Source: S010-25 sp964466455 (GTDB taxonomy: Bacteria > Pseudomonadota > Gammaproteobacteria > SZUA-229). From it: a stretch of 51,942 nucleotides of DNA. A model generated the notes under the pieces. It saw nothing but the letters and a program-made list of their open reading frames with translations. It was not told where the DNA came from and did no database searches. The stretch is from contig CAYXNL010000009.1 of NCBI GenBank assembly GCA_964466455.1, positions 1 through 51,942 on the forward strand, given 5' to 3'. Position 1 is the stretch's first letter; each line of letters starts with the position of its first letter. A program made the position numbers and the translations under genes. Shown here piece after piece: positions 31,231 to 39,612 of this stretch.

Positions 31231-31997
31231 AATGCTCTCCCGTGTATTAAATCATCTGCCAGCATTCTGTAATCTTGTGCACCGTGACTTTGCGGGCTAT
31301 ATTCGAATATGGTTTTTCCATGGGCGGGACTTTCCGCCAGAGCAATGGTTTCACGAATGGCGGTGCTCAGTACCATGCCGGGAAAATAACCAGTTAATTT
31401 TTTCATTACTTCCCGCGCCAGTCTGCCACGGGGGTAAAAACGGGTTAAGGCAAACCGGGTAGTTACTACCCTACCAGCTATCTGTTCAAAACTTTTCAAC
31501 ATTTGCATAAGCTGGGAAACACCGCACAATGCCAGATAATCGCCCACTACCGGAACCAGTACTTCATCTCCAGCAAACAGGGCATTAATCGCTAATAGTC
31601 CGGATGATGGCGGGCAGTCAATTAATATAAAATCCTGATCACCCAACTCCCCCTGTAAGGCATTCTTTAACAACATGCCTCTTGCTGCACCGCCTTCCTG
31701 CATGTGTTCAACCTCATGTAGATGCCGACCGGCCGGTATTAACTGTAGCCCTTCTCTGATATGACAGATTACATTTTTTATTTCATTATTATGCAATAAG
31801 GCACTATCAATACCCGTATCAATATCTATCGCACGTTCGCCATCCAATACCCCAAGGCTGGCACCCAGGTGTCCCTGTGGATCAAGATCAATCAATGTTA
31901 CACGATAGTTTTGCATTACCAGTGCGTGCGCGAGATTAACTGAGGTGGTTGTTTTCCCTACCCCGCCTTTCTGATTAATAACTGATATTACTCGCAT
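31227..31997 (-). CDS. ParA/Soj-family ATPase of the chemotaxis locus
   Basis: This is a ParA-type ATPase of 256 residues with deviant Walker A QKGGVGKTTTSVNLA, Walker A' LIDLDPQGHLGAS and Walker B FILIDCPPSSGLLAINALFA. It lacks an N-terminal DNA-binding extension, as in Soj/ParC-type cargo-positioning ATPases. ParA-like ParC proteins in chemotaxis loci position the signalling arrays at the cell pole (Vibrio). Its place between cheY (74 bases) and the coupled STAS gene suggests the same role rather than chromosome segregation; no parB is near. Confidence 0.88.
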   Translation of the reverse strand: MRVISVINQKGGVGKTTTSVNLAHALVMQNYRVTLIDLDPQGHLGASLGVLDGERAIDIDTGIDSALLHNNEIKNVICHIREGLQLIPAGRHLHEVEHMQEGGAARGMLLKNALQGELGDQDFILIDCPPSSGLLAINALFAGDEVLVPVVGDYLALCGVSQLMQMLKSFEQIAGRVVTTRFALTRFYPRGRLAREVMKKLTGYFPGMVLSTAIRETIALAESPAHGKTIFEYSPQSHGAQDYRMLADDLIHGRAL

Positions 31998-32071
31998 CGT
32001 TATACCTTGCTTTCTTCATTTTCCTTGAAGAAAAACTGATGAAATTGTGCCATATAAATGGACATAATGGA

Positions 32072-32434
32072 CTACCTGACAACTTTTTTAATGGTAGCCA
32101 GTAACTGTTCCGGCTTAAACGGTTTAACAATCCATCCGGTCGCGCCAGCGGCCTTACCCGCACCCTTCATATTACCACCCGATTCTGTGGTTAACATTAA
32201 AATAGGGGTGAATTTATAAGACGCCATGGTACGCAGATTTTTTACCAGATCAATGCCGCCCATCACCGGCATATTTATATCTGAGAGTACCAGATCAAAT
32301 GAGCCCGCCTGTGCTTTCTGTAATGCCTGTTGTCCGTCACCTGCTTCCACCACATCAAAACCCGCACTTTTTAATGTGACACTAACCATCTGCCTCATTG
32401 AGACGGAATCATCCACTACAAGAATACTTGTCAT
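32072..32434 (-). CDS. cheY: chemotaxis response regulator CheY
   Basis: This is a single-domain receiver of 120 residues. I start at the ATG at 32434 (MTSILVVDDSVSMRQ) with AAGGTG just upstream; the longer frame uses GTG at 32443. It has VVDDS, phosphoacceptor context LSDINMPVMGG, Thr in LMLTTES and Lys in IVKPFKP. The WIVKPFKPEQLL ending is typical of CheY proteins in CheA2-type chemotaxis clusters. It is followed by the parA-like gene, and preceded by a 339-base spacer after cheD. Confidence 0.88.
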   Translation of the reverse strand: MTSILVVDDSVSMRQMVSVTLKSAGFDVVEAGDGQQALQKAQAGSFDLVLSDINMPVMGGIDLVKNLRTMASYKFTPILMLTTESGGNMKGAGKAAGATGWIVKPFKPEQLLATIKKVVR

Positions 32435-32595
32435 CCAATTCACCTTTCATTAATATTATCTCTAAAATTTTTTTAACGCCCATTCCGTCATGTTTTTAGA
32501 TAGATACCGTGTTTCTGTCACTCCCCTGCCCGTATCTTCTTAGTCGACATCTAAAAACAAAACTTAAGAAGGAAGCACCCATCCACCACCGTGTG

Positions 32596-32611
32596 GGAGC
32601 CTGTCCGAGAA
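32596..32611. repeat. 16-bp direct repeat, copy 2
   Basis: GGAGCCTGTCCGAGAA here is identical to 11947-11962. Both copies are intergenic and about 20.6 kb apart, in the same orientation, next to flagellar/chemotaxis genes. Confidence 0.6.
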
Positions 32612-32654
32612 TAGCTACCTTCTTTCTATTTTTTAGCAAAATTTATACCAATAT

Positions 32655-32688
32655 AAAGTCCTGCTATAGTACACTATAGCAGGACTTT
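32655..32688. terminator. perfect 15-bp palindrome downstream of cheD
   Basis: AAAGTCCTGCTATAG, a 4-base TACA loop and the exact reverse complement CTATAGCAGGACTTT form a strong hairpin. It lies 86 bases beyond the cheD stop. On the minus strand the stem ends in TTTATATT, so it could terminate the cheR-cheB-cheD transcript. The arms are unusually long and perfect, so a mobile-element remnant is the alternative. Confidence 0.5.
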
Positions 32689-32773
32689 GACAGGCAAGAT
32701 CAGTACCTGAACAGGGTATATCGACAATCACGTCTGTTGCTAATTTCTCTATCGGTGGCAATTTCCTGCCATA

Positions 32774-33292
32774 TCAGGCCACGCTGTTTACAATATTGGT
32801 ATCACCCTCTTTCTGTATATGCCTTACCCAGACCTCACCTTTAGGGACATCAAATATTACCCGTCGATGACCGAATTCACCCACAGCTGCAACCAGTATA
32901 TTGACATCTTCCGTCATCAGTAACTGCATTGCCGCAGCGGCATTGCGTGTTCCCACGGTGTCATCAATATTCGTCCCCTGTTCACGTATCATATTCCCGC
33001 CACCAAATATTTTGGCTTCATATTCCGTAATATCAGTATTGTATTTTGCCGCCTCTAGCTTAAACATTTTAATTACGTCATCAGCGTAGCGACCATCTGG
33101 CTTTGCACCAGCCGGTCGTAGTGTCATACATTTCGGCAGGGTAAAATGACACATGCCGCCAACATGAAGCTGTGGGTGCCATAAGGTGATGGCAATACAG
33201 GAACCGAGCAATGTATGGATACGCACCCGATCACGGGTAAAATAGAAGTCGCCGGGATGTAATATTACTTTCCTCTCGGTCTGTTGTAACAT
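32774..33292 (-). CDS. cheD: chemoreceptor glutamine deamidase CheD
   Basis: CheD deamidates glutamines on chemoreceptors. The 172-residue protein has the CheD catalytic set: Cys in LLGSCIAITLWHP and His in GGMCHFTLPK. A C-terminal conserved block contains AKIFGGGNMI. Start and length fit the family. It follows the GGDEF-EAL gene by 20 bases and shares the operon with cheR and cheB, the other receptor-modifying enzymes. Confidence 0.93.
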   Translation of the reverse strand: MLQQTERKVILHPGDFYFTRDRVRIHTLLGSCIAITLWHPQLHVGGMCHFTLPKCMTLRPAGAKPDGRYADDVIKMFKLEAAKYNTDITEYEAKIFGGGNMIREQGTNIDDTVGTRNAAAAMQLLMTEDVNILVAAVGEFGHRRVIFDVPKGEVWVRHIQKEGDTNIVNSVA

Positions 33293-33312
33293 TTACTGCA
33301 ACCCCTTATGGT

Positions 33313-35226
33313 TCATCCTGTTGATATCACTGAAAGTGGATTAACGGTATTACGTGTTGTATTCATCTCATTAAACAGGGTTTCAAACGCTTCTGCGGGC
33401 ACGGGTGGGCTAAAATAATAACCCTGTGCATATTTGCAGTGTATCTCCAGCAGGAAGTTTAGCTGCTCTCTGGTTTCCACACCTTCGGACACAACCGATA
33501 AACCCAGATTTTTTGCCATGGCAACAACAGCCTTAACCAGCCGCGCATCCTGTTCGTTTGTTAGCACATTACGAATATAACTGTAATCAATTTTTAACGT
33601 ATCGAAATTATATTTCTGTAGATAAGATAGTGAAGCATATCCGGTGCCAAAATCATCAATAAGCAGCTTCACACCCATTACCTGTAGCGCCTGCATCATT
33701 GCAATGGAATGTTTATTCTCCTGCATTAGCACCCCTTCTGTTAACTCCAGTTGCAGAGCATCAGCATGTAGATCGTTTTCCTGTAACGCTGCTTCCACCA
33801 CACTAATCAGATTCGAATCATGATGAAATTGTCTCGCCGAAACATTCACCGTAAGCCGCATCGTTTTCCAGCCTGAATCCTGCCATTTTTTCAGCTGCTT
33901 ACAGGCTGTTTTAATCACCCAGGCGCCAATTTCTACAATCATGCCGGTTTCTTCTGCAACGGGAATAAACACATCTGGAGTAATCATCCCGATCTCTTTA
34001 TTATTCCATCTCAGCAATACTTCTGCCTTGACGATTTTGCTGGTTTCTGCCTCGACAATAGGTTGATATACCAGTAAAAATTCTTTACGTTCTAATGCAT
34101 GACGTAGCTGCGCTTCTATTTTTATCCGCATACGTGCTTTTGCTGTCATCTCGGGGGAATAAAAGCAGAATGTATTTTTACCGTCATTTTTTGCCCGGTA
34201 CATCGCCGCATCAGCATGCCGCATTAACGAGGCATTATCCTCACCATCTTTTGGATAAATTGCAAAGCCGATACTGGGTGATACATTCACTTCCTGCTCA
34301 TTCAGACAGAAAGGTTCAGCAAACTTTTTTATAATCCGTTCACCAACAAGTTTCAGATCCAGCTCACGGGAATTGGCTGAATGATTATTTATATCATCCA
34401 GTATCAGTAGAAATTCATCTCCACCCAGACGCGCTACGGTATCACTTTCACGGGTACAGTCCATCAGGCGCACGGCGGCTTCTTTTAACAGATCATCGCC
34501 CGCAGCATGACCAAGTGTGTCATTAATAAATTTAAAGTTATCCAGATCAACAAAAACAACACCCGGTTGCAACTCTTCGCGTTTTGCCTTAGCCAGAGTC
34601 TGCCCCAGTCGGTCTACCGCCAGATTTCTGTTCGGCAGTGCCGTTAATGCATCATAATTTGCCTGCCGTTGCAGTTTGTCCTCTACCAGTAATTTCTGCT
34701 TTATTTCCTGCTTCAGTGTCTTATTACTATCGTGCAATTCCTGGGTGCGCAGACAAACCTGTTTTTCCAGTTCTTCTCTGGCGGTACGTAAATATTCGGC
34801 GGCCTGTCTTTGCATTAACTGATTGGTCAGGCGTGCCCATAAAATATCAAAATCAATCGGTTTGGCAATATAGTCATTGGCCCCCATATCCATCGCCTGA
34901 ACCAGTTCGCTGGATGAATTTCTGGAAGTAACCAGAATAATGGGTAACTGTAATTTCGTATAACTACTGCGTAATATCTTTAATACGGATAAGCCATTCA
35001 TACCCGGCATAATAACGTCCAGCAAAATCAGATCCGGTTTTTTATCGTATATTATTTCTAGTGCCGTTTTTCCATCGCCTGCTTCTACTGTTTCCAGTCC
35101 ACCCAGATGCATCCTGTCACAAATAGCACGGCGGACAGATTTACTGTCATCGACTACCAGTACACTAAAACATGTACCGGTCGTAATATACTCCTGGATT
35201 TCAGGTTCAAAACCTTTGCAGTCCAT
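33313..35226 (-). CDS. c-di-GMP response regulator REC-GGDEF-EAL
   Basis: This 637-residue protein could make and degrade c-di-GMP. The receiver (about 18-140) is intact: LVVDDSK, LILLDVIMPGMNG, Lys in IAKPID. The GGDEF domain (about 190-360) starts ANYDALTALPNRNLAV, has an active-site GGDEF and an upstream inhibitory motif RESD five residues earlier. The EAL domain (about 380-625) has EVLLRW in place of EALLRW (a tolerated change), NVSARQF, and DDFGTGYASLSYLQ followed by KIDYSYI. Metal-binding residues look preserved. It is one base downstream of cheB, so coupled to chemotaxis genes. Confidence 0.92.
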   Translation of the reverse strand: MDCKGFEPEIQEYITTGTCFSVLVVDDSKSVRRAICDRMHLGGLETVEAGDGKTALEIIYDKKPDLILLDVIMPGMNGLSVLKILRSSYTKLQLPIILVTSRNSSSELVQAMDMGANDYIAKPIDFDILWARLTNQLMQRQAAEYLRTAREELEKQVCLRTQELHDSNKTLKQEIKQKLLVEDKLQRQANYDALTALPNRNLAVDRLGQTLAKAKREELQPGVVFVDLDNFKFINDTLGHAAGDDLLKEAAVRLMDCTRESDTVARLGGDEFLLILDDINNHSANSRELDLKLVGERIIKKFAEPFCLNEQEVNVSPSIGFAIYPKDGEDNASLMRHADAAMYRAKNDGKNTFCFYSPEMTAKARMRIKIEAQLRHALERKEFLLVYQPIVEAETSKIVKAEVLLRWNNKEIGMITPDVFIPVAEETGMIVEIGAWVIKTACKQLKKWQDSGWKTMRLTVNVSARQFHHDSNLISVVEAALQENDLHADALQLELTEGVLMQENKHSIAMMQALQVMGVKLLIDDFGTGYASLSYLQKYNFDTLKIDYSYIRNVLTNEQDARLVKAVVAMAKNLGLSVVSEGVETREQLNFLLEIHCKYAQGYYFSPPVPAEAFETLFNEMNTTRNTVNPLSVISTG

Positions 35227-35227
35227 T

Positions 35228-36349
35228 TCAACTCCGTGCCTGCAGTCTGGGTTTATTCTGTTTTTCTCTGCCGTTTTCTGCCTGTAATAACGCCTGACAG
35301 ATATTACCCAAAGCCAGACTCTCTATTACTCCTCCCTGCTTGACAGCAATGGCTGGCATTCCATAAACAATACTTGTGGCCTCGTCCTGCGCAATGGTAT
35401 AGGCTCCTGCATCAAACATTTCTTTCATGCCGGTAGCACCATCATCACCCATACCAGTGAGTATCGCCGCCATTATATTACTGCCGGCATATCTGGCCGC
35501 CGAGCGGAATAACACATCCACCGACGGTCGATGGCGTGAAACCAGTGGCCCTTCTCTTACTTCAACAAAATATCTGGCGCCACTGCGTTTTATCAGTGTA
35601 TGAAAATTACCGGGCGCGATGAGTGCATGACCGCGTAATATCGTATCACCGTCTTCTGCTTCCTTTACATTAATACTACACAGCTCATCCAAACGGTTAG
35701 CAAATGAACGAGTAAAGCCCTGCGGCATATGCTGTACCACAACAATACCCGGTGCATTTTTCGGCATAGATTGTAGAATCGTTTTTACCGCTTCGGTACC
35801 ACCCGTTGACGCTCCAATCGCAATTACCTTTTCTGTCGTAACAGACATGGCACCATTATGCGCACAGGGTAATATGGCATCTGCTGTCAATTTTTTTGAC
35901 GGTGTTTTTTCTGTATGGACGGTAATTTTTCTCACCCGTGATCCGGCCGCCGCTTTTACTGCATCGGTCAACTGGATCTGCGATTCCTGCAGGAATTTTT
36001 TTGTACCGATCGTCGGTTTCTGAATAATATCAATCGCCCCATACTCCAGCGCCTTCAGCGTTGTTTCTGCGCCTTTTTCTACCAATGTCGAGCAAATAAT
36101 GACAGGCATGGGATGTTGTGACATAATTTTCTGTAAAAAAGTAATCCCATCCATGCGTGGCATTTCTATATCCAGTATCATCACATCCGGTACGACTTCA
36201 CGTAATTTTTTTGCTGCGACAAAAGGATCCTGACAGGCGGCGATAATTTCAATCTGCTTATCACAACTGAGCACTTCCGTCAGGGTCTGACGCACCACAG
36301 CAGAATCATCGACCAGCATAACTTTGATTATTTTATCAGATATTGCCAT
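35228..36349 (-). CDS. cheB: chemotaxis methylesterase CheB
   Basis: CheB removes methyl groups from, and deamidates, chemoreceptors after phosphorylation by CheA. The N-terminal receiver has LVDDSAVVRQ and LDIEMPRMDG. The C-terminal esterase has catalytic Ser in IGASTGGTEA, His in VVVQHMPQGFT and Asp in TGMGDDGATGM. The 373-residue length is typical. It is 19 bases after cheR and one base before the REC-GGDEF-EAL gene. Confidence 0.95.
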   Translation of the reverse strand: MAISDKIIKVMLVDDSAVVRQTLTEVLSCDKQIEIIAACQDPFVAAKKLREVVPDVMILDIEMPRMDGITFLQKIMSQHPMPVIICSTLVEKGAETTLKALEYGAIDIIQKPTIGTKKFLQESQIQLTDAVKAAAGSRVRKITVHTEKTPSKKLTADAILPCAHNGAMSVTTEKVIAIGASTGGTEAVKTILQSMPKNAPGIVVVQHMPQGFTRSFANRLDELCSINVKEAEDGDTILRGHALIAPGNFHTLIKRSGARYFVEVREGPLVSRHRPSVDVLFRSAARYAGSNIMAAILTGMGDDGATGMKEMFDAGAYTIAQDEATSIVYGMPAIAVKQGGVIESLALGNICQALLQAENGREKQNKPRLQARS

Positions 36350-36368
36350 TTTCCCCTTTCCATTTACT

Positions 36369-37274
36369 TTAGTTTTCTTTTTTACGATAGACCATCGGCG
36401 CTACCTGTATCATCTGCGTCTTCATTCCACTCAGCGATTCAGAATGTCCAACAAATAAATATCCACCCGGTTGCAACTGACGTTCAAACTTGTTTACCAG
36501 TGCATGTTTGATTTCATTATTAAAATAGATCATTACATTACGGCAGAAAATAATATCCATTTTCCGGGTGACTGAAAAATTTTTGTCCATTAGATTACAA
36601 ATATCAAACCGGATATGATTTCGTATTTCCGGTCCCATCTGTATGCGTGTGTCAGCCGGGTTACGACTCTTTAACAGGTATTTTCTACGTAAATCTACAG
36701 CAACCGGCTCAATATTTTTCTGTGTATAAACACCCTGACTAGCTGTGCGCAGGCAACTATGTGAAATATCGGTGGCGAGTATTTCAAATTTAAAATCCTG
36801 CCTTTTTTCCTGCGCTTCTGACAATACCATCGATAAGGTATAAGCCTCCTCTCCGGTAGAACAGCCTGCACTCCATATGGCTATTTTCTCAGCCTGTGCT
36901 GCCTTATCTTTTATATAAACAGGTATTGCCATATCGGTCAGATATTCGAAGTGTGCGGGTTCACGAAAAAAATTCGTTTTATTCGTCGTAATAACATCAA
37001 TCAACTCCATTCGTTCTTTAGTCCCTTCTTCCTGATTCAGCACGAAGTCAAGGTAACTGCTAAAGCTGTCAAAACCCAGCCGATCAACACGTTTTCGTAA
37101 TCGACCTTCAACCAGGGTCTGCTTTCTCATCGGCAATTGAATACCAACCTGACTACCGATGAAGTCAGCTACCTGTTTCATCTCCTTTTCACTCATTGAA
37201 TATAACGAGGACAATGCACCAGCAGCTCCTTCATTAATAGCAGATGATTCACTCTTTTTCAACAGGTCGGGCAT
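36369..37274 (-). CDS. cheR: chemotaxis methyltransferase CheR
   Basis: CheR methylates chemoreceptor glutamates using S-adenosylmethionine. The 301-residue protein has the CheR N-terminal helical domain and KTNFFREPAHFEYL. The methyltransferase core contains IWSAGCSTGEEAYTLSMVL and MDIIFCRNVMIYF. GGAGG precedes the ATG by ten bases. It is the first gene of the minus-strand chemotaxis block cheR-cheB-(REC-GGDEF-EAL)-cheD. Chemoreceptor and cheA genes are not in the window. Confidence 0.95.
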   Translation of the reverse strand: MPDLLKKSESSAINEGAAGALSSLYSMSEKEMKQVADFIGSQVGIQLPMRKQTLVEGRLRKRVDRLGFDSFSSYLDFVLNQEEGTKERMELIDVITTNKTNFFREPAHFEYLTDMAIPVYIKDKAAQAEKIAIWSAGCSTGEEAYTLSMVLSEAQEKRQDFKFEILATDISHSCLRTASQGVYTQKNIEPVAVDLRRKYLLKSRNPADTRIQMGPEIRNHIRFDICNLMDKNFSVTRKMDIIFCRNVMIYFNNEIKHALVNKFERQLQPGGYLFVGHSESLSGMKTQMIQVAPMVYRKKEN

Positions 37275-37846
37275 GCTTCTGCTTCCTCCGTTACCACCGT
37301 TATTAATAGATGAGAGCCGGTATCAACATGAACTACTCGATTTTCTGATCGCTTTATCTGTTGTATTATCATCGCTCGTCATTAGCTAAGGATTCTATAC
37401 TTCTTCTCAATATCGACAGGCTGGCTAATAACTTAACCCGAATATTTCACAGGACCGCACATCCCCAGGAGGGGCACCGAACCCACCTCCTACAGGCGAG
37501 ACATAATCTCGATCCATCTGCAATTACTTTTTTGCCAACATTACACAATTTTGAGGCGATGTCTGTCTCCGGCATATTGCGCAACTTCCATCTATATGGA
37601 GATTTCACTCTATGTTGCTGAATAATCGATATTTTTTATTTACCTGTATATCTTTAACTATTACAATAGGCTAGAATGCGCGGCCGGGTTTTCTATCCAT
37701 TTGTGATTATATAGAATAGGTAGAATCCTGAAATAAGTCAGTAGCACGATCCAGACAGACTTCATTAGTCTCAATAAAATCCCACACAAACAGGCTCGCC
37801 GCGTTATGGGAAATGGCAAATATAGTAAACTGTAAAATTTTGTAAT
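37275..37846. other. 572-base divergent intergenic region cheR / sulP
   Basis: No open frame here looks like a gene and no RNA gene is recognised. It must hold the promoters of cheR (minus) and sulP (plus), but no sigma-28 or sigma-54 motif is seen. A possible stem-loop at 37467-37491 has arms AGGAGG and CCTCCT; its meaning is unknown. Confidence 0.6.
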
Positions 37847-39589
37847 GTGATGATAAACAATAAGCTAACGGCATTTTTTCCTTTTTTACTCTGGTTTCGT
37901 ATAGTCAATAAAGGAACCATCAAATCGGATATTATGGCTGGGCTTACCGGTGCGGTAATCGTTCTGCCACAGGGGGTTGCTTTTGCTACCATTGCAGGGC
38001 TACCTCCGGAATATGGGCTTTACACCGCAATGGTTACCCCTATCATTGCCGCATTATTCGGTTCTTCCCGCCACCTTGTGTCCGGGCCCACCACGGCTAT
38101 TTCTATTGTTGTGTTTTCGGCAATCAGTCATTACGCCGAACCCGGCAGCCCTGAATTTGTTAATCTGGTCTTAACACTAACCTTTCTTGCCGGTGTTTAT
38201 CAGTTTGGTTTCGGGCTTGCCCGCCTGGGTTCACTGGTCAACTTTGTTTCACACACTGTTGTTATCGGTTTTACGGCAGGCGCAGCTATTTTGATCGCAA
38301 CCAGCCAGATGAAACATATTCTTGGGATTAATATTGCGAAAGGAAAATCATTTCTTGATACCTGGACGGAAATTTTCTCTTCCATTGGCCACGTTAATTT
38401 TTACCTGATCAGCATTGCACTGCTGACACTGGCCATTGCTCTTCTAATTAAGAAGTTCGCGCCCAAAATACCAAATCTTCTGGTCGGTATGGTTGCCGGC
38501 AGCTTTCTGGCTTTATTTTTTGGCCACTACACCGATACCATCCGACTGATTGGGGAAATACCCGCTCATCTACCACCGTTATCACACCCTGAATTTTCAT
38601 TGGAAGTAATTAAACAACTGGCACCCGAGGCCTTTGCAGTGGCACTGCTGGGTCTGATTGAAGCAGTTTCTATCAGCCGTGCGGTCGCAAATAAATCCGG
38701 TCAGCGTATTGACGCTAATCAGGAGTTTATCGGTCAGGGATTATCTAACATTATAGGCAGCTTCTTTTCCAGTTATGCCGGTTCCGGCTCATTTACCCGT
38801 TCGGGTATTAACTTTGAAGCCGGAGCCAAAACCCCGTTATCGGCTATCTTTGCTGCGATCATCCTGATGGTTATCGTTTTACTGATTGCACCATTAACGG
38901 CCTATTTACCGGTTGCAGCAATGGGTGGAGTTATTTTGCTGGTTGCCTATAATCTGGTTGATTTTCACCATATCAGGGAAACACTATTTAATAGCCGTTC
39001 TGAATCAGCCATTCTGATCACTACCTTTTTAGCAACTCTGTTCCTTGAACTCGAATTTGCCATCTATATGGGTGTATTACTTTCACTGGTGTTTTTTCTG
39101 GCAAAAACTTCCGCCCCCTATATTCCCACATTATCAATTGATGTCGATGAAAAAACCGGACGCCGTCAGCTTATTAATATTGCCAAAAAGCCGCTCAAAC
39201 AATGTCCGCAGCTAAAAATTATCCGTATTGATATGTCAATTTATTTCGGTTCTATTAATCAGATTCAGAACCGTATCAGCCAGATAGTTGAAAACGAAAA
39301 GATATACCATATCCTCATTGTAGCCAGCGGTATTAGCTTTATGGATCTGGCCGGTGCAGAAGCCCTGGTTTTAGAAAATCAGAAATTAAAACGCCTTGGT
39401 GGCGGTCTATATTTTGTCGGCCTGAAGGCATCGGTGTATGAATTTGCCGCCCGCACCAGCTTTATTAAAAAGATTGGTGGCCACCATTTCTTCGATTCCA
39501 AATCAGAAGCCATCCGACGGATCTATTACCGGCTGGATAAAGCCATCTGTTCCACCTGTCCTGCCCAGATATATGAAGAATGCCAGTAG
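37847..39589 (+). CDS. SulP-family anion transporter with C-terminal STAS domain
   Basis: This is an inner-membrane transporter of 580 residues, probably for sulfate, bicarbonate or another anion. The N-terminal signature DIMAGLTGAVIVLPQGVAFA and the helix with GLPPEYGLYTAMVTPI identify the SulP family. About 12 hydrophobic segments fill residues 10-420. The cytoplasmic STAS domain (about 435-560) contains SGISFMDLAGAEAL. It is monocistronic and convergent with the transglutaminase-like gene, with 23 bases between the stops. SulP proteins often work with carbonic anhydrase, but none is adjacent, so the substrate cannot be inferred. ATGs at 37847 and 37850 are alternatives. Confidence 0.93.
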   Translation: MMINNKLTAFFPFLLWFRIVNKGTIKSDIMAGLTGAVIVLPQGVAFATIAGLPPEYGLYTAMVTPIIAALFGSSRHLVSGPTTAISIVVFSAISHYAEPGSPEFVNLVLTLTFLAGVYQFGFGLARLGSLVNFVSHTVVIGFTAGAAILIATSQMKHILGINIAKGKSFLDTWTEIFSSIGHVNFYLISIALLTLAIALLIKKFAPKIPNLLVGMVAGSFLALFFGHYTDTIRLIGEIPAHLPPLSHPEFSLEVIKQLAPEAFAVALLGLIEAVSISRAVANKSGQRIDANQEFIGQGLSNIIGSFFSSYAGSGSFTRSGINFEAGAKTPLSAIFAAIILMVIVLLIAPLTAYLPVAAMGGVILLVAYNLVDFHHIRETLFNSRSESAILITTFLATLFLELEFAIYMGVLLSLVFFLAKTSAPYIPTLSIDVDEKTGRRQLINIAKKPLKQCPQLKIIRIDMSIYFGSINQIQNRISQIVENEKIYHILIVASGISFMDLAGAEALVLENQKLKRLGGGLYFVGLKASVYEFAARTSFIKKIGGHHFFDSKSEAIRRIYYRLDKAICSTCPAQIYEECQ

Positions 39590-39612
39590 AAGAAATTAAT
39601 AGGGCGACAGTA

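Larger units (their letters stand above)
32435..32773. other. 339-base intergenic region between cheD and cheY
   Basis: No gene is visible here. It contains a copy of the 16-bp dispersed repeat (32596-32611) and a perfect palindrome at 32655-32688. The region interrupts an otherwise compact chemotaxis operon and probably resets transcription before cheY. The cheY promoter is not obvious. Confidence 0.6.

Noticed and set aside
30824..31462. 212-codon plus-strand open frame rich in Ser
   Set aside because: It is antisense to the acidic STAS and parA-like genes. The Ser-rich composition is the mirror of the acidic region's codons, and it has no recognisable domain or ribosome-binding site.
37275..37846. 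Sigma-28 or sigma-54 promoter for cheR or sulP
   Set aside because: No sequence with the required core and spacing was found on either strand in this region.
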